The translations under genes were made by a program, and so were the position numbers. Of a stretch of 64,000 nucleotides of DNA, positions 52,325-64,000 are shown piece by piece. The notes below the pieces were generated by a model. That model worked only from the letters and a program-made list of their open reading frames with translations, did no database searches and was not told the origin of the DNA. This stretch comes from Stenomitos rutilans HA7619-LM2 (GTDB lineage: Bacteria > Cyanobacteriota > Cyanobacteriia > Leptolyngbyales > Leptolyngbyaceae): the NCBI GenBank assembly GCA_019358945.1, contig JAHHIE010000001.1:186001-250000 (forward strand), read 5' to 3'. Positions within the stretch are counted from its first letter, which is position 1; every line of letters begins with the position of its first letter.

Positions 52325-53745
52325 ATGCGGCTCCATCCCTTTTTACACCTTGGATTAACAATGGCTATCCTGCTGACGGCTGGAGCCGCAGAGACGCTCA
52401 GCCACTGTTCCACAGCCCTTGCAGAATCAACAGGCCTTGCAGAATCAGCGCCAGAAACGGATGATCGCCCAGTGCTGCCATCGGCTGTGGCGTTAACCCT
52501 TGCTTCGACGTCAAACTCGACAGCCAGCCAGACCTTTGCCTATAGTGCGCACACCACAATAATTGACGCACTGAAGGGTGAAATGGTGCCCCCGGCGCAA
52601 CTAAATGGATCGCTCACTGCCGATCGTGACTTTGCTCTCTACGTAGACGCGTCTCAAACTCAGATTCAACAGTTAACGCCACACGTCAGGCGATCGTCTC
52701 TACTCTTAGCCGATTCAGGCGTGCCAGCTCCGTCAGATAAAGTGCTGAAGCAAGGCAGTTCAGTACTGGGTGTGCCGTCGATTCAATTACAGGGCGTATT
52801 TAAGCAGGAAGGCAGCGACACCTCGGCACGGGCACGAGTCACCACCTTCTACCCCGTCACTCCCAACGCAGGCTTTGGCGCAGAAGTGGATTTGACGACA
52901 GGTAGGGGGTTTGCTGATTCGCAAGAAACCGGGCTGAACTTGAACGAACTGTATTTTGCTGGATCGCTGCCGTCCCTGCCGACCTTGCGGTTTGTGGTGG
53001 GGTTGATGGATCTCACATCCTACTTTGATCGCAACAGCTTTGCCAAAGATGGCGCGACGCATTTCTTCAATTCGGTGTTTCAAACGAACCCAGCGCTGGC
53101 CGCCGCAGGTATTGCCTCCCGGCCGGGCTTGCTGGTGAACTGGAGCATAACGGACGATATTGACCTCAAAGCAACGACGTTTTCCTCAACACGCAACCTG
53201 GGTGACTTTCATCTGGATGGGTTTGCGGGTGAAGTGGGGGTACGCTTTGGCACTGCCATCATTCGTGGCACCTACGTGTCCTCTCGTGATGCCAGACAGC
53301 GCAGTGGCTTTCGAGAAATTTTTGATATTCCTCGATCAGGCCGATTAGGGCCTCAACCGGGCGATCGTGAAGAAGCCTATGGCATCAACGGTGAAGTCTA
53401 CATTCCCAACCTCAAATTGGGACTCTTTGGGCGCTATGGACGCTACACCAATCTCGCTCTGGATGCCAGCGGCACAACCTACAGTGCCGGGTTGAACTTC
53501 TTAGATATCTTTTTGCCGAGCGATCGTCTGGGACTTGGCTACGGGCGGCAACTGTCGAATGATGACCTGCGGCGCGATCGGGGCGACAACAACCCCGATG
53601 TGCTGGAACTGTTCTACGACTTCCGCATCACACCCAATTTACGAGCAGCCGTGATGCTTCAAGAGCGCAATAGCTTCTCAGACACCGTTTTAGGTGTACG
53701 TGTCCGGACAGATTTTGACATTTCGTCAGTATTCAGGAGGTCGAG

Positions 53746-53749
<4 letters not shown>
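52325..53749 (+). CDS. OprB-like outer-membrane porin of the cellulose-type operon
   Basis: About 474 residues. After a signal peptide (MRLHPFLHLGLTMAILLTAG, cleaved near STALAE) and a linker comes a beta-barrel pattern of the carbohydrate-selective porin type: LNELYFAGSLPSLPTLRFVV, GLMDLTSYFDRNSFAKDG, YIPNLKLGLFGRYGRYTNLA, GLNFLDIFLPSDRLGLGYGR, PDVLELFYDFRITPNLRAAV and a terminal RVRTDFDI strand. It would be the outer-membrane exit for the polysaccharide, replacing the barrel of BcsC. The start is uncertain, with ATGs at 52241 and 52268 also possible. Its stop overlaps the TPR gene start (ATGA). Confidence 0.82.
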
Positions 53750-56223
<2,474 letters not shown>

Positions 56224-56415
56224 AGGGTTTTTAGTTCTGAGTTTTGAGTTTTGAGTTAGAGAGCGGTCAGCGGTCAGCGGTCAGCTTGCTTCCAACAACT
56301 AACAACTCCTCTTCTACCTTCTACCTTTTGCCTTCTACCTTCTGCCCTCATCCCTCATTCCCCGTCCCTCTGCTCCCCCTTCTGCCTTTTACCTTTTGCT
56401 TTCTACCTTCTACCC
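56224..56415. repeat. Short-repeat gap between the TPR and bcsB genes
   Basis: tgagttt, ggtcagc, caactaa, ctaccttctacctt and tgctccccc heptamer-type runs fill the whole 192 bp. The same motif families occur inside the TPR gene, in speA and in other gaps. Confidence 0.8.
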
Positions 56416-58785
56416 ATGCACCCTACCCGCTTTTCCCCGCCCCGCCTTTTGCTATCGATCGCCCTCTTCCTCTTAACCCTCGCCTTGAGCCTGGGTTTGG
56501 GGTGGCAGACTGTCACCATTGCTCAGTCCAATCCGCCTGCTGAAGCGCCTGCGACATCGGGTATTGATAAAGTGCCAGCGCCACCGCAAGTCTCTGGTGA
56601 AGCAGCCGCGAAAGATCCGGATGTTTCGGATGCGGCGAAAAAAGGGACGATCGTGTCGCCATTGGCAGCGGGTCAGTATGTGCTGGAGTTTAACCGCAGC
56701 CCAGTGGTGGGCAATCGGTTGCGGCTGCGGAGCATTTATGACGAAACGCGGCTGCGCTTTACGCGTCCTCGTGCCTGGAAGCCCAAAACAGCGAAGCTCC
56801 AGGTTCGGTTTCGGCACTCGCCTGCGCTGTACGCCACTCGATCGAACCTGACCGCTTATATCAACGGTGCTAGCGTAGGCAGCCTGCCGCTAAACAAAAA
56901 GCAGGCGGAAATCGGTAGCGCCGTGTTTGACATTCCGCCAGACATTATTCAGGACTACAACGAAGTCGTCTTGGCCGCGCTGCAAAACAACTCGCCTACC
57001 TGCACGCAAGACCCGTTTGACCCATCGCTGTGGACGGAGATTTTACCCGATTCCAAGCTGGTATTTGACTTTCAGCCCCAACCGATCGCGCTCAACTTCA
57101 GCCGCTATCCCTATCCCATCTTTGATGATCTCAGCCTGGAACCCAACCAGCTTGCCTACCTGCTGCCCAACACGGTGGAAGAACCCTGGCTCACAGCGAC
57201 CACTCGCTTTCAAGCAAATATGGGGCGGTTTGCGCAATACCGTCCGCTCAATACGCGCCTGCTCACGACGATCGACCAGATGCAGCCCAATGAGCGGCTG
57301 GTTATCATTGGCACTCCCAAAATGCAGCCTGCGCTGGCGCAACTCTCCCTACCGCTGTCCGTAAAAGACGGGAAGGTACGGGACAAGGAAAAGAAGGTTT
57401 TGCCGAACGATGTGGGTGTGGTCATGCTCACAACAACGCCCGATAAGCTCCACCCCGTTCTGGTGATCACAGGCAACGCAGCCGAAGGCGTGGCAAAAGC
57501 GGCACAGTTTCTCATGCAGCCGCGCGATCGCCAGTTGGGTACCGGACAGGCGGTCGTGGTGCGGCAAGTCACCGATGTCCCGACACCATCGTCGCGCGAG
57601 TGGGCAGGCTATCTCCCCACTGGCAACCGCTTTCAGCTCAAAGATTTAACCACCTTTGACAGCAAGCCCTACGAAGATATGACCGTTCGGGGTGCCGATG
57701 CCCCGGTGATGGAGTTTGACTTCCGCGCTCTGCCCGACGACCAGTTTGCGACGGGCAACTTCATCAACCTCAACTACAGCTACAGTCCCCAGGTCAACCC
57801 ACTTACCTCTCTGGTAGAAGTGCAGCTAGACGGGTTGGCACTTGTCGGTAAAAAGCTCGATTCGGTCACGGGCGGATCACACGAAACGCTGAGAGTCGCC
57901 TTACCCGAAGACCGCATCAAGCCCAACTCCAAAATTCGCATTCGCTTTCAGCTTGACCCTCGTGAACGTCGTTCCTGCAACCGGGCGCTAGACCAACAGC
58001 TTTGGGGTACCGTGCATGCTGACACCAGCTTTGAGCTAAACCGTACCAACGTCGCGCAGGTACCCGACTTGAAACTGCTGCAATTTGGCTATCCCTTTGC
58101 GGCTCCCCAGGATCTGTCCAAAACCACGATCGTCCTCCCAGAGACACCCACTCAAACCGATCTGGCACTGCTCCTCGAAATCAGTGCCCGCTTAGGACGA
58201 CTCAGCAAAGCAGAAGCTGTCAAGCTAGAGGTGTTCCGTGCTGGGAAGTTGCCCACGACCGAACGGAGCGATCGCCATTTGATTGCCATTGGCACCCGTG
58301 AGCAATTTCCCCTTCCCGATGCTCTCCAGTCCGAAGGGTTCACCCTCCAGGAAGCCTTTCGCCGTCAACGCGGGCAAAGCCAGATCCAGACGCTCCCGGA
58401 TGCCGAAGGCATGGTCAAAGAAATTGTGTCGCCCTGGAACCGCGATCGCGTCCTCCTCCTACTCAGCGGACAGACCCGCACCGGGTTAGATCAAGTGCGC
58501 GACCTGCTGAACCGCGATTTCCTCTTCTTCCAACTGCGCGAAGATACCGTGCTCATTGGCGCTGGTGAACCAGACCCCAACCCGTACAACCCCAACGCCT
58601 ACACGCTGGAGTTTTTGCAACAGGCAAAGCAGAAACAGCAATTGAGCGAAACCAACCTCCTCGATCGCTTCCTGCAAACCCTCCGCGTGAGTTGGTTTAT
58701 TCTCGCCCCCGGTTTTGTAGTCGCGGCACTGCTGCTGTATGCGATCGCCCAGTCGTATTTGGGGCGGTTGGGGAAGAAGAGGTGA
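56416..58785 (+). CDS. bcsB: Cellulose synthase regulatory subunit BcsB
   Basis: A 789-residue periplasmic protein anchored by a C-terminal helix (VSWFILAPGFVVAALLLYAI). After a signal peptide it has the alternating carbohydrate-binding and flavodoxin-like domains of BcsB: VSPLAAGQYVLEFNRSPVVG and LRLRSIYDETRLRFTRPRAW, LTAYINGASVGSLPLNKKQA, LVIIGTPKMQPALAQLSLPL, VMEFDFRALPDDQFATGNFI, RIRFQLDPRERRSC. BcsB pairs with BcsA and takes over the glucan as it leaves the membrane. Length and order are normal. Confidence 0.93.
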   Translation: MHPTRFSPPRLLLSIALFLLTLALSLGLGWQTVTIAQSNPPAEAPATSGIDKVPAPPQVSGEAAAKDPDVSDAAKKGTIVSPLAAGQYVLEFNRSPVVGNRLRLRSIYDETRLRFTRPRAWKPKTAKLQVRFRHSPALYATRSNLTAYINGASVGSLPLNKKQAEIGSAVFDIPPDIIQDYNEVVLAALQNNSPTCTQDPFDPSLWTEILPDSKLVFDFQPQPIALNFSRYPYPIFDDLSLEPNQLAYLLPNTVEEPWLTATTRFQANMGRFAQYRPLNTRLLTTIDQMQPNERLVIIGTPKMQPALAQLSLPLSVKDGKVRDKEKKVLPNDVGVVMLTTTPDKLHPVLVITGNAAEGVAKAAQFLMQPRDRQLGTGQAVVVRQVTDVPTPSSREWAGYLPTGNRFQLKDLTTFDSKPYEDMTVRGADAPVMEFDFRALPDDQFATGNFINLNYSYSPQVNPLTSLVEVQLDGLALVGKKLDSVTGGSHETLRVALPEDRIKPNSKIRIRFQLDPRERRSCNRALDQQLWGTVHADTSFELNRTNVAQVPDLKLLQFGYPFAAPQDLSKTTIVLPETPTQTDLALLLEISARLGRLSKAEAVKLEVFRAGKLPTTERSDRHLIAIGTREQFPLPDALQSEGFTLQEAFRRQRGQSQIQTLPDAEGMVKEIVSPWNRDRVLLLLSGQTRTGLDQVRDLLNRDFLFFQLREDTVLIGAGEPDPNPYNPNAYTLEFLQQAKQKQQLSETNLLDRFLQTLRVSWFILAPGFVVAALLLYAIAQSYLGRLGKKR

Positions 58786-58847
58786 GAGGAGAGGGGGCAG
58801 GGGGCAGAGGGGATCGGGAGATGGGAGAAGGTAACAGGTAAAAAATC

Positions 58848-58894
58848 AGGACTTATGTACTTTGACCAAAACCTCTGAGGTTTGCGTAAACCCT
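58848..58894. mobile_element. Degenerate MITE relic
   Basis: AGGACTTATGTA and TGCGTAAACCCT bound a 47-bp piece containing CCAAAACCTCTGAGGTTTG. It looks like a much reduced relative of the TAGGACTTACGCA elements. Confidence 0.45.
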
Positions 58895-58901
58895 AAGAAT
58901 A

Positions 58902-59233
58902 AAGCTCGACTGATTAAGTTCTAAGCTCAACCGATCGCATTACAAGCTCGACTCAGCAAATTACAAGCTCAGCCTATCTAATCACAAGCTCAACCTATCT
59001 AATTACCAGCTCAACCTATTCAATTACAGGCTCGACTCAGCAAATCACAAGCTTGACCAATTCGATTTCAAGCTCAGCCTATCAAGTTACAAGCTCAGCC
59101 TATCAAGTTACAAGCTCAGCCTATCCAATTTCAAGCTCGACTCAGCAAATTACAAGCTCGACCTATCCAATCACAAGCTCAACCTACTCCACTCCACGCT
59201 CGGCCTATCACTAAGCTCGACTTACCCAATTTC
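58902..59233. repeat. 21-bp tandem repeat array 3 (16 units)
   Basis: Sixteen units close to AAGCTCAACCTATCCAATTA plus C; all are 21 bp except one of 17 bp (59196-59212). Two adjacent units (59070-59111) are identical, as after a recent duplication. The array fills most of the gap between bcsB and bcsA, and the following 59245-59300 is a C-rich tract (tcccctgcc units). It shares the CAAGCTCGAC core and the period with array 2. Confidence 0.93.
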
Positions 59234-59312
59234 AAACTCAAAACGCCCCTGCCTCCCCTGCCTCCCCTGCCTTCCCTGCCTCCCCTGTCTCCCCCCTTCC
59301 CCCTTTCCTCCC

Positions 59313-61934
59313 ATGCTCAAACTCCCCCTCCGGGTACATCAGCAACCAACCGAAGCCTCACCAGTCTGGCAGCAATGGCTTGCAACGTGGTTGGTCGATC
59401 GCGTGCCTGCCTGGTCTGAGCGCACGTTGCAGTGGCTGACTCGCTACCAACTCTTGCTCCTGTCAGGTGCATCTTTGTGGTTGTTTGTTCCCCTAGTGAC
59501 AGAACGCCCCCCTACCTGGCAGCAGGCAGTTCTTGCCGCAGTCTTGGTGGCGATCGGCTACACCATTGTGAGTCTGGAAGAGCAGCAGGATGAGACAGAG
59601 CGGAGTGAAAAGCTGCACCTCTTTCTCATTGCGTTGAGTGTGCTGACGACCCTGCGGTATCTCTACTACCGCACGGCGTACACCATGAACCTGGATAACT
59701 GGCTCAATGGGTTTTTCTGCCTGTTGCTGTATGTGGCAGAACTGTACGCGATCGGCACGTTGATGCTGGCTTATTTTCAAACGTTGAAGGTGCGCGATCG
59801 AACCCCTATTGACCTCGCTACCATTCCGCAAGACGACTGGCCTACGGTCGATATCTACATCCCCACTTACAACGAAGATGTGGAAATTGTCCGCAAAACG
59901 ACCCTGGCTGCACTGGCAACAGATTATCCTGCTGACAAAAAGCAGGTGTATGTGCTGGATGATGGTCGAGCCGAAAAGTACAAAGAGCGTCGGGAAGCCC
60001 TGCGTCAGATGTGCGAAGAACTCGGCTGCATCATGCTCACACGCGACAACAACGACCACGCCAAAGCGGGCAATATCAACACGGCCCTGACCAAAACGAC
60101 GGGTGACTTGGTGATGATCCTCGATTGCGACCACATTCCAGTGCGCCACTTTCTGCAACACACCGTCGGCTTCTTTCAAAACCCTAAAGTAGCCCTGGTT
60201 CAAACCCCACACTGGTTCTATAACCCCGACCCCTTCGAGCGCAACTTGCTCACTGGGGGACAGGTACCTGTGGGCAACGAGCTGTTTTACAAAGTGCTGC
60301 AAAAGGGTAACGACTTCTGGAATGCGGCCTTTTTCTGCGGCTCGGCGGCTGTCATTCGCCGGAGCTACATTCTCGAAATTGGTGGCATCGCAACGGAAAC
60401 CGTGACGGAAGACTGCCACACCTCGCTGCGGCTCCATTCCCTCGGTTACGAAACGGTCTACTACGACAAAATTATGGTGGCGGGGCTGGCACCCGAAAAG
60501 TTTTCGGCCTACGTGGGTCAGCAGGTGCGCTGGGCACGAGGCATGGCGCAAATTCTGCGGCTCGAAAACCCCCTCTTTAACCGCAAGCTCAAGCTGCGAC
60601 TGGCGCAACGGCTCTGCTATTTCAGCGCGACCTCCCACTTTTTCTTTGGCTTTCCCCGGTTGATGTATGTGATTGCCCCAGTGCTATATCTCTTGCTGGG
60701 CATCAATTCGGTGAAGGGGTTGGGCTTCGAGACGCTGTGCTACGCGCTGCCGCACATTCTGCTGTCGATGCAGACCAATCACATTCCTTACAAACACGTC
60801 CGGTTTTCGTTTTGGAATGAGATTTACGAATTTGCCTTGTCCTTTCAGGCGGGCATCGTCACCATGCTGGCGTTGGTGAATCCCAAATTGGGGACGTTTA
60901 ACGTCACGGATAAAGGGCTGACGGTCACGAAGCGCAGCTTTGATTTAGAGAGCGTGCGCTACCTGGTGTTTTTAGGTGCCATTACAGGGGCATCGCTCAT
61001 TGCCGTGCCCTTCTGGTTTGTGGTCAGTCCAGAAGATGGTCAAGCGGTGATCATCAATGCGCTCTGGTGTGTCTTTGATCTGATCCTGGTGCTGGCGGCC
61101 TGTTTGGTGGCGTTTGAGCAGCCTCAACTGCGGCAAGCGCATCGACTACCGCGTCAACTGCCCGTCGTCATTCACAGCGATCGCCAAACGTGGACAGGTA
61201 CTACCACCAACGTGAGCGAAACAGGCGCACGGATTTCACTGGATGTGTGGCCTAACATTCCAGATATCGTGCGGATTGAAGTCATTGGTGATTACGGGGC
61301 ACGGGTATTAGTTGATGCCCATGTGATTCGCGCGATCGCCACTGACAAATTGCAAACCGTCCTCTCCGTACAGTTCATCAACCTGAGCCGCATCCAGCAA
61401 GATGACCTGAGCGTGGTGATTTATTCTGATGTCAAAGAGTGGTATTCGCAAAAGCGCGCCACAGCGGATAATCCGCTAACGTCGCTTCAGTTTATTATGA
61501 GCAGCTTTGGGCGAGTGTTTCGTGAATTTCAACCCGAAACGGGCATTAAAATTCGTAAGCAAGTATGTGCGGTTGCTCAACTGTACTGGGACGGTTGGGA
61601 AGGGCAATCTTACTCAGCTACCGTAACTGAAATTGGCATTCGGGATCTTCGCTTAGAGCTGCATGAAGAAGCCGTGCCAAAGTTAGCGCAGCTTCAACAA
61701 GCAAAACCGCAAATTGGGCTGCTTATTGCGCGTGATTCTGATAGCTCCTTTGCACAAAGCCTGGTGGCTGAAGTGCAAAGCGTCGAAGGTTTCCTGCCTG
61801 CTTTAGATGCATCATCTCTGGTAGAAGATCATCTGACAACACCCGATCGCACGGTCATGGAGTTACGTTTTCCCACATCGCTAGATCGTCAACAACAAAG
61901 CAAAATTAAGCAGCTATTGCGATCGCTAGATTAG
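59313..61934 (+). CDS. bcsA: Cellulose synthase catalytic subunit BcsA (GT2, PilZ)
   Basis: An 873-residue membrane glycosyltransferase that polymerises UDP-glucose into beta-1,4-glucan. Two N-terminal helices precede the GT2 domain: VLDDGRAEKY (D216-D217), LDCDH (271-273), the base TED (365-367) and Q403xxR406W407 (GQQVRWARG). About four more helices follow (430-640). A PilZ domain comes next, with RxxxR (RQAHR) and NVSETG, so c-di-GMP activation is expected. A further C-terminal region (about 735-870; GQSYSATVTEIGIRDLRLEL) looks like a second, degenerate PilZ without the RxxxR motif. The 527-bp gap from bcsB is occupied by repeats. Confidence 0.94.
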   Translation: MLKLPLRVHQQPTEASPVWQQWLATWLVDRVPAWSERTLQWLTRYQLLLLSGASLWLFVPLVTERPPTWQQAVLAAVLVAIGYTIVSLEEQQDETERSEKLHLFLIALSVLTTLRYLYYRTAYTMNLDNWLNGFFCLLLYVAELYAIGTLMLAYFQTLKVRDRTPIDLATIPQDDWPTVDIYIPTYNEDVEIVRKTTLAALATDYPADKKQVYVLDDGRAEKYKERREALRQMCEELGCIMLTRDNNDHAKAGNINTALTKTTGDLVMILDCDHIPVRHFLQHTVGFFQNPKVALVQTPHWFYNPDPFERNLLTGGQVPVGNELFYKVLQKGNDFWNAAFFCGSAAVIRRSYILEIGGIATETVTEDCHTSLRLHSLGYETVYYDKIMVAGLAPEKFSAYVGQQVRWARGMAQILRLENPLFNRKLKLRLAQRLCYFSATSHFFFGFPRLMYVIAPVLYLLLGINSVKGLGFETLCYALPHILLSMQTNHIPYKHVRFSFWNEIYEFALSFQAGIVTMLALVNPKLGTFNVTDKGLTVTKRSFDLESVRYLVFLGAITGASLIAVPFWFVVSPEDGQAVIINALWCVFDLILVLAACLVAFEQPQLRQAHRLPRQLPVVIHSDRQTWTGTTTNVSETGARISLDVWPNIPDIVRIEVIGDYGARVLVDAHVIRAIATDKLQTVLSVQFINLSRIQQDDLSVVIYSDVKEWYSQKRATADNPLTSLQFIMSSFGRVFREFQPETGIKIRKQVCAVAQLYWDGWEGQSYSATVTEIGIRDLRLELHEEAVPKLAQLQQAKPQIGLLIARDSDSSFAQSLVAEVQSVEGFLPALDASSLVEDHLTTPDRTVMELRFPTSLDRQQQSKIKQLLRSLD

Positions 61935-62828
61935 CTCGATCGATTCTGAACAATAGCAGGTAACAATGATTAGTCTCCAGGCTACCTCGGTTTCATGATA
62001 TCTACTGAATCGTGTCACAAAATCAAACACTAAAAAAACAACCCGCGAAGCATCAAAGGCTGAAATTAACTATTGCTCAGAGGATGGAAAATGTGCCTTA
62101 GAAATTTTACTGTCCGTAAGTTTAAACTACTTTCAAAATTATTTATGCTTCATAGACTTCAGTCTGAGTTAAATGCTTCTTCATCATTTCTTTATAAGTT
62201 TTTCTTCTTTTTGGGATATGCTCATTAATAACTAGGAAACATCTAACTTTAAGTTGATTTCAATCAAGCATTACCAGTTTCAAGAGGCTGCATTTCTACC
62301 GCTTCACTGAGCTCAATTGCATTTACCTCTCAAACTGACCTCTGCTACCATCAATTTGATGACCGAACCTTTTCTAATTGAACAATAAGACTGCAACCAC
62401 GATCAAGTAATCAGTTTGATTGACCCTCAGCATCCATCTCTATAGGGTTGTAACCACTGATGTGAATTATAAAGGTTGCTGTCCCTATGTGAATGAATGG
62501 TTGCTCCTTTTGCGGTGCTTTTCGATAGGGGTTAACAGCTAAAAGTACTGAAGCAACGAGGCTTGTAGTTCTCAAAGTCTTCCTGCACAGCCGATTGACT
62601 TCTGTTCAGCCGCATTACTTGAAGCAGAAAGTTTATTTTTTCCATCTTTGCACTGAGTATGCATCTAGTCTGCAGATATTTTAGTTGAAAACATTTAGCA
62701 AACGTATTTGCCCTTTTAAGCGCTTAATTGCCATTGATTGTCCTGAAGCCGTCTATCAGGCTGTGCTGTATTAACGATGAAATTTTATTCTTCCACTGAT
62801 CTTTTTGAACGCATCAGAGCCGATTATC
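61935..62828. other. Long AT-rich gap upstream of the PATAN-receiver gene
   Basis: About 890 bp with no frame, tRNA, hairpin array or repeat that I can support. It is visibly more AT-rich than the genes around it. It could hold a long 5' leader or an unrecognised RNA. Confidence 0.5.
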
Positions 62829-63902
62829 ATGAACACCATGTCTATGGTTGACCATAAACCTTCTCAACGATTGCATCCTTTAAGCCTTTTAGCGCAAGCT
62901 AAAAGCCGTCAGGTTAGTGGCTGTTTGCGAGTTTCTAGCAATGCAGCACTATGGTCGATTTATCTTGATCAAGGCGAACTAATTTATGCATCCTATTCCG
63001 TCGATCGCTTTGAACGGTTGGATCGCCACCTGCGCCAAATCAGCCGACAAGCGCCAAGCCTGGTGAGCGCTGTGCGGGTACAGGTGCGCCTCTTGTTTGA
63101 AAGTGCTCCAGAGATGCGATCGAAAATCTGTACGGATTATCGTGCTCTTTGCTGGTTAGTAGAACAGCAGCATCTGACCTCTGAGCAGATGGCGAGTCTC
63201 ATTGAAGAGTTGGCTAAGGAAGTCATCGAATCGTTTCTTTCGGTGCAGGAGGGCAGTTATGAATTGATTGAGAAAGAGAAGTTCGATGAGTTTCCCATCT
63301 TTTATCGGCTTGACTTGCGCCCTCTAGTTGAGTTTTGTCAGGAGCGGGTACGACAACAGCGATCGGTGAAGCCATCGCTGCCATCACCCAATCAGCGTCC
63401 TAATTTTGTATCACAAACAAAAGTGCTTCAGCCCCCTGTAGCACCCGGCAATTTGACAGATCAAGCGCCTGTTTCTACTACGGCAGAAAGCTCTAGAAAT
63501 GGTGTTAAATCGCCTGAAAAGGAATCGCTTACCGCTCAGTATACGATCGTGTGTGTTGACGATAGCCCCACCGTTTTGCAAGCAATTAATAGCTTTCTGG
63601 ATGATACAAGCTTTGCCATTGTCATGGTGAATGATCCAGTACGAGCACTGATGCAAGTTGTTCGTAGTAAACCGGATTTGGTACTGATGGATGTGGAGAT
63701 GCCAAATCTGGATGGGTATGAACTATGTTCCCTCTTACGGCGACATCCAACCTTTAGAAATACCCCCATCATTATGGTGACTGGTAACACGGGCTTTATC
63801 GATCGAGCCAAGGCGAAACTTGTTGGTGCATCGGGCTACCTCACAAAACCATTTACACAATCAGAACTGCTCAAAATTGTATTCAAACACCTTAGTTGTT
63901 AG
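62829..63902 (+). CDS. PatA-like PATAN (DUF4388) and receiver response regulator
   Basis: A 357-residue protein. The N-terminal PATAN domain is seen in PLSLLAQAKSRQVSGCLRVS, WSIYLDQGELIYASYSVDRF and a helical part to about residue 185. A proline-rich linker (SLPSPNQRPNF) follows. The C-terminal receiver is complete: acidic pair in VCVDDSPTVL, phospho-acceptor D288 (LVLMDVEMPNLDGYE), Thr in IMVTGN and Lys in YLTKPF. PATAN-REC proteins act in cyanobacterial phototaxis and heterocyst patterning; the specific role here is unknown, and no chemotaxis genes follow within the window. The ATG at 62829 is used in place of a TTG at 62805. Confidence 0.92.
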   Translation: MNTMSMVDHKPSQRLHPLSLLAQAKSRQVSGCLRVSSNAALWSIYLDQGELIYASYSVDRFERLDRHLRQISRQAPSLVSAVRVQVRLLFESAPEMRSKICTDYRALCWLVEQQHLTSEQMASLIEELAKEVIESFLSVQEGSYELIEKEKFDEFPIFYRLDLRPLVEFCQERVRQQRSVKPSLPSPNQRPNFVSQTKVLQPPVAPGNLTDQAPVSTTAESSRNGVKSPEKESLTAQYTIVCVDDSPTVLQAINSFLDDTSFAIVMVNDPVRALMQVVRSKPDLVLMDVEMPNLDGYELCSLLRRHPTFRNTPIIMVTGNTGFIDRAKAKLVGASGYLTKPFTQSELLKIVFKHLSC

Positions 63903-64000
63903 TACCCGTTTTTAATTGTTAGTTTTTGGTGCTTAGAAGAGAAAGGACGCTGCATCATTCCAGGTCGCTAACGACTGGCTTACTAAAAACTAACAACTAA

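Noticed and set aside
58902-59233. A CRISPR array
   Set aside because: The units are contiguous 21-mers without unique spacers, and there are no cas genes.
59493-60638. A 381-codon antisense frame across bcsA
   Set aside because: It overlaps the catalytic core of bcsA completely and shows no protein family of its own.

Overview
The window looks like part of a cyanobacterial chromosome, probably from a filamentous Leptolyngbya/Oscillatoriales-type organism. The octamer GCGATCGC (HIP1) is frequent. Cyanobacterial genes include ndhH, the carboxysome shell protein ccmP, DUF2808 and DUF928 exported proteins, a PATAN-receiver protein, a glutamine riboswitch next to an NtcA-type box, and large CHAT-domain proteins. 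No rRNA, tRNA, CRISPR array, prophage or intact insertion sequence was seen. The genus is inference only.

Layout. 1-8 kb: a truncated TetR regulator, exported and membrane proteins of unknown role, a Crp regulator beside a receiver lacking its phosphorylation site, an RluE-type pseudouridine synthase, methionine aminopeptidase, an Rpn-type nuclease and an HD phosphohydrolase. 8-13 kb: two tandem DUF2808 genes, ndhH, rsmH and an O-methyltransferase. 13-21.5 kb: the most unusual locus, in which a POTRA-TPR-CHAT protein is divergent from a trypco2 / CHAT-CHASE2 / DUF928 operon; it would place one putative caspase-like protease in the cytosol and another in the periplasm. 21.5-34.5 kb: Uma2 nucleases, a second Crp regulator with an SRPBCC protein, a dead BrnA antitoxin, trhO, speA, a frameshifted ankyrin protein, ccmP, a pentapeptide protein and a 1-Cys peroxiredoxin. 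35-47 kb: a type I secretion module (parvulin, a Crp/C39-like ABC exporter and a 2734-residue adhesin). 47-51 kb: cysteine synthase, a glutamine-riboswitch-controlled DUF4278 gene, and a radical SAM protein. 52-62 kb: a cellulose-synthase-type operon (OprB-like porin, TPR scaffold, BcsB, BcsA with PilZ). 62.8-63.9 kb: a PatA-like regulator.

Repeats are a major theme. There are at least four copies of a 102-bp palindromic element, several MITE-like elements ending in TAGGACTTACGCA (one a three-layer nest), three intergenic arrays with a 21-bp period, and many short heptamer-type repeats. Some of the short repeats lie in frame inside speA and at the start of the TPR gene of the cellulose operon.

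Starts given here often differ from the longest open frame, because TTG or GTG starts inside repeats were rejected in favour of an ATG that fits the family.
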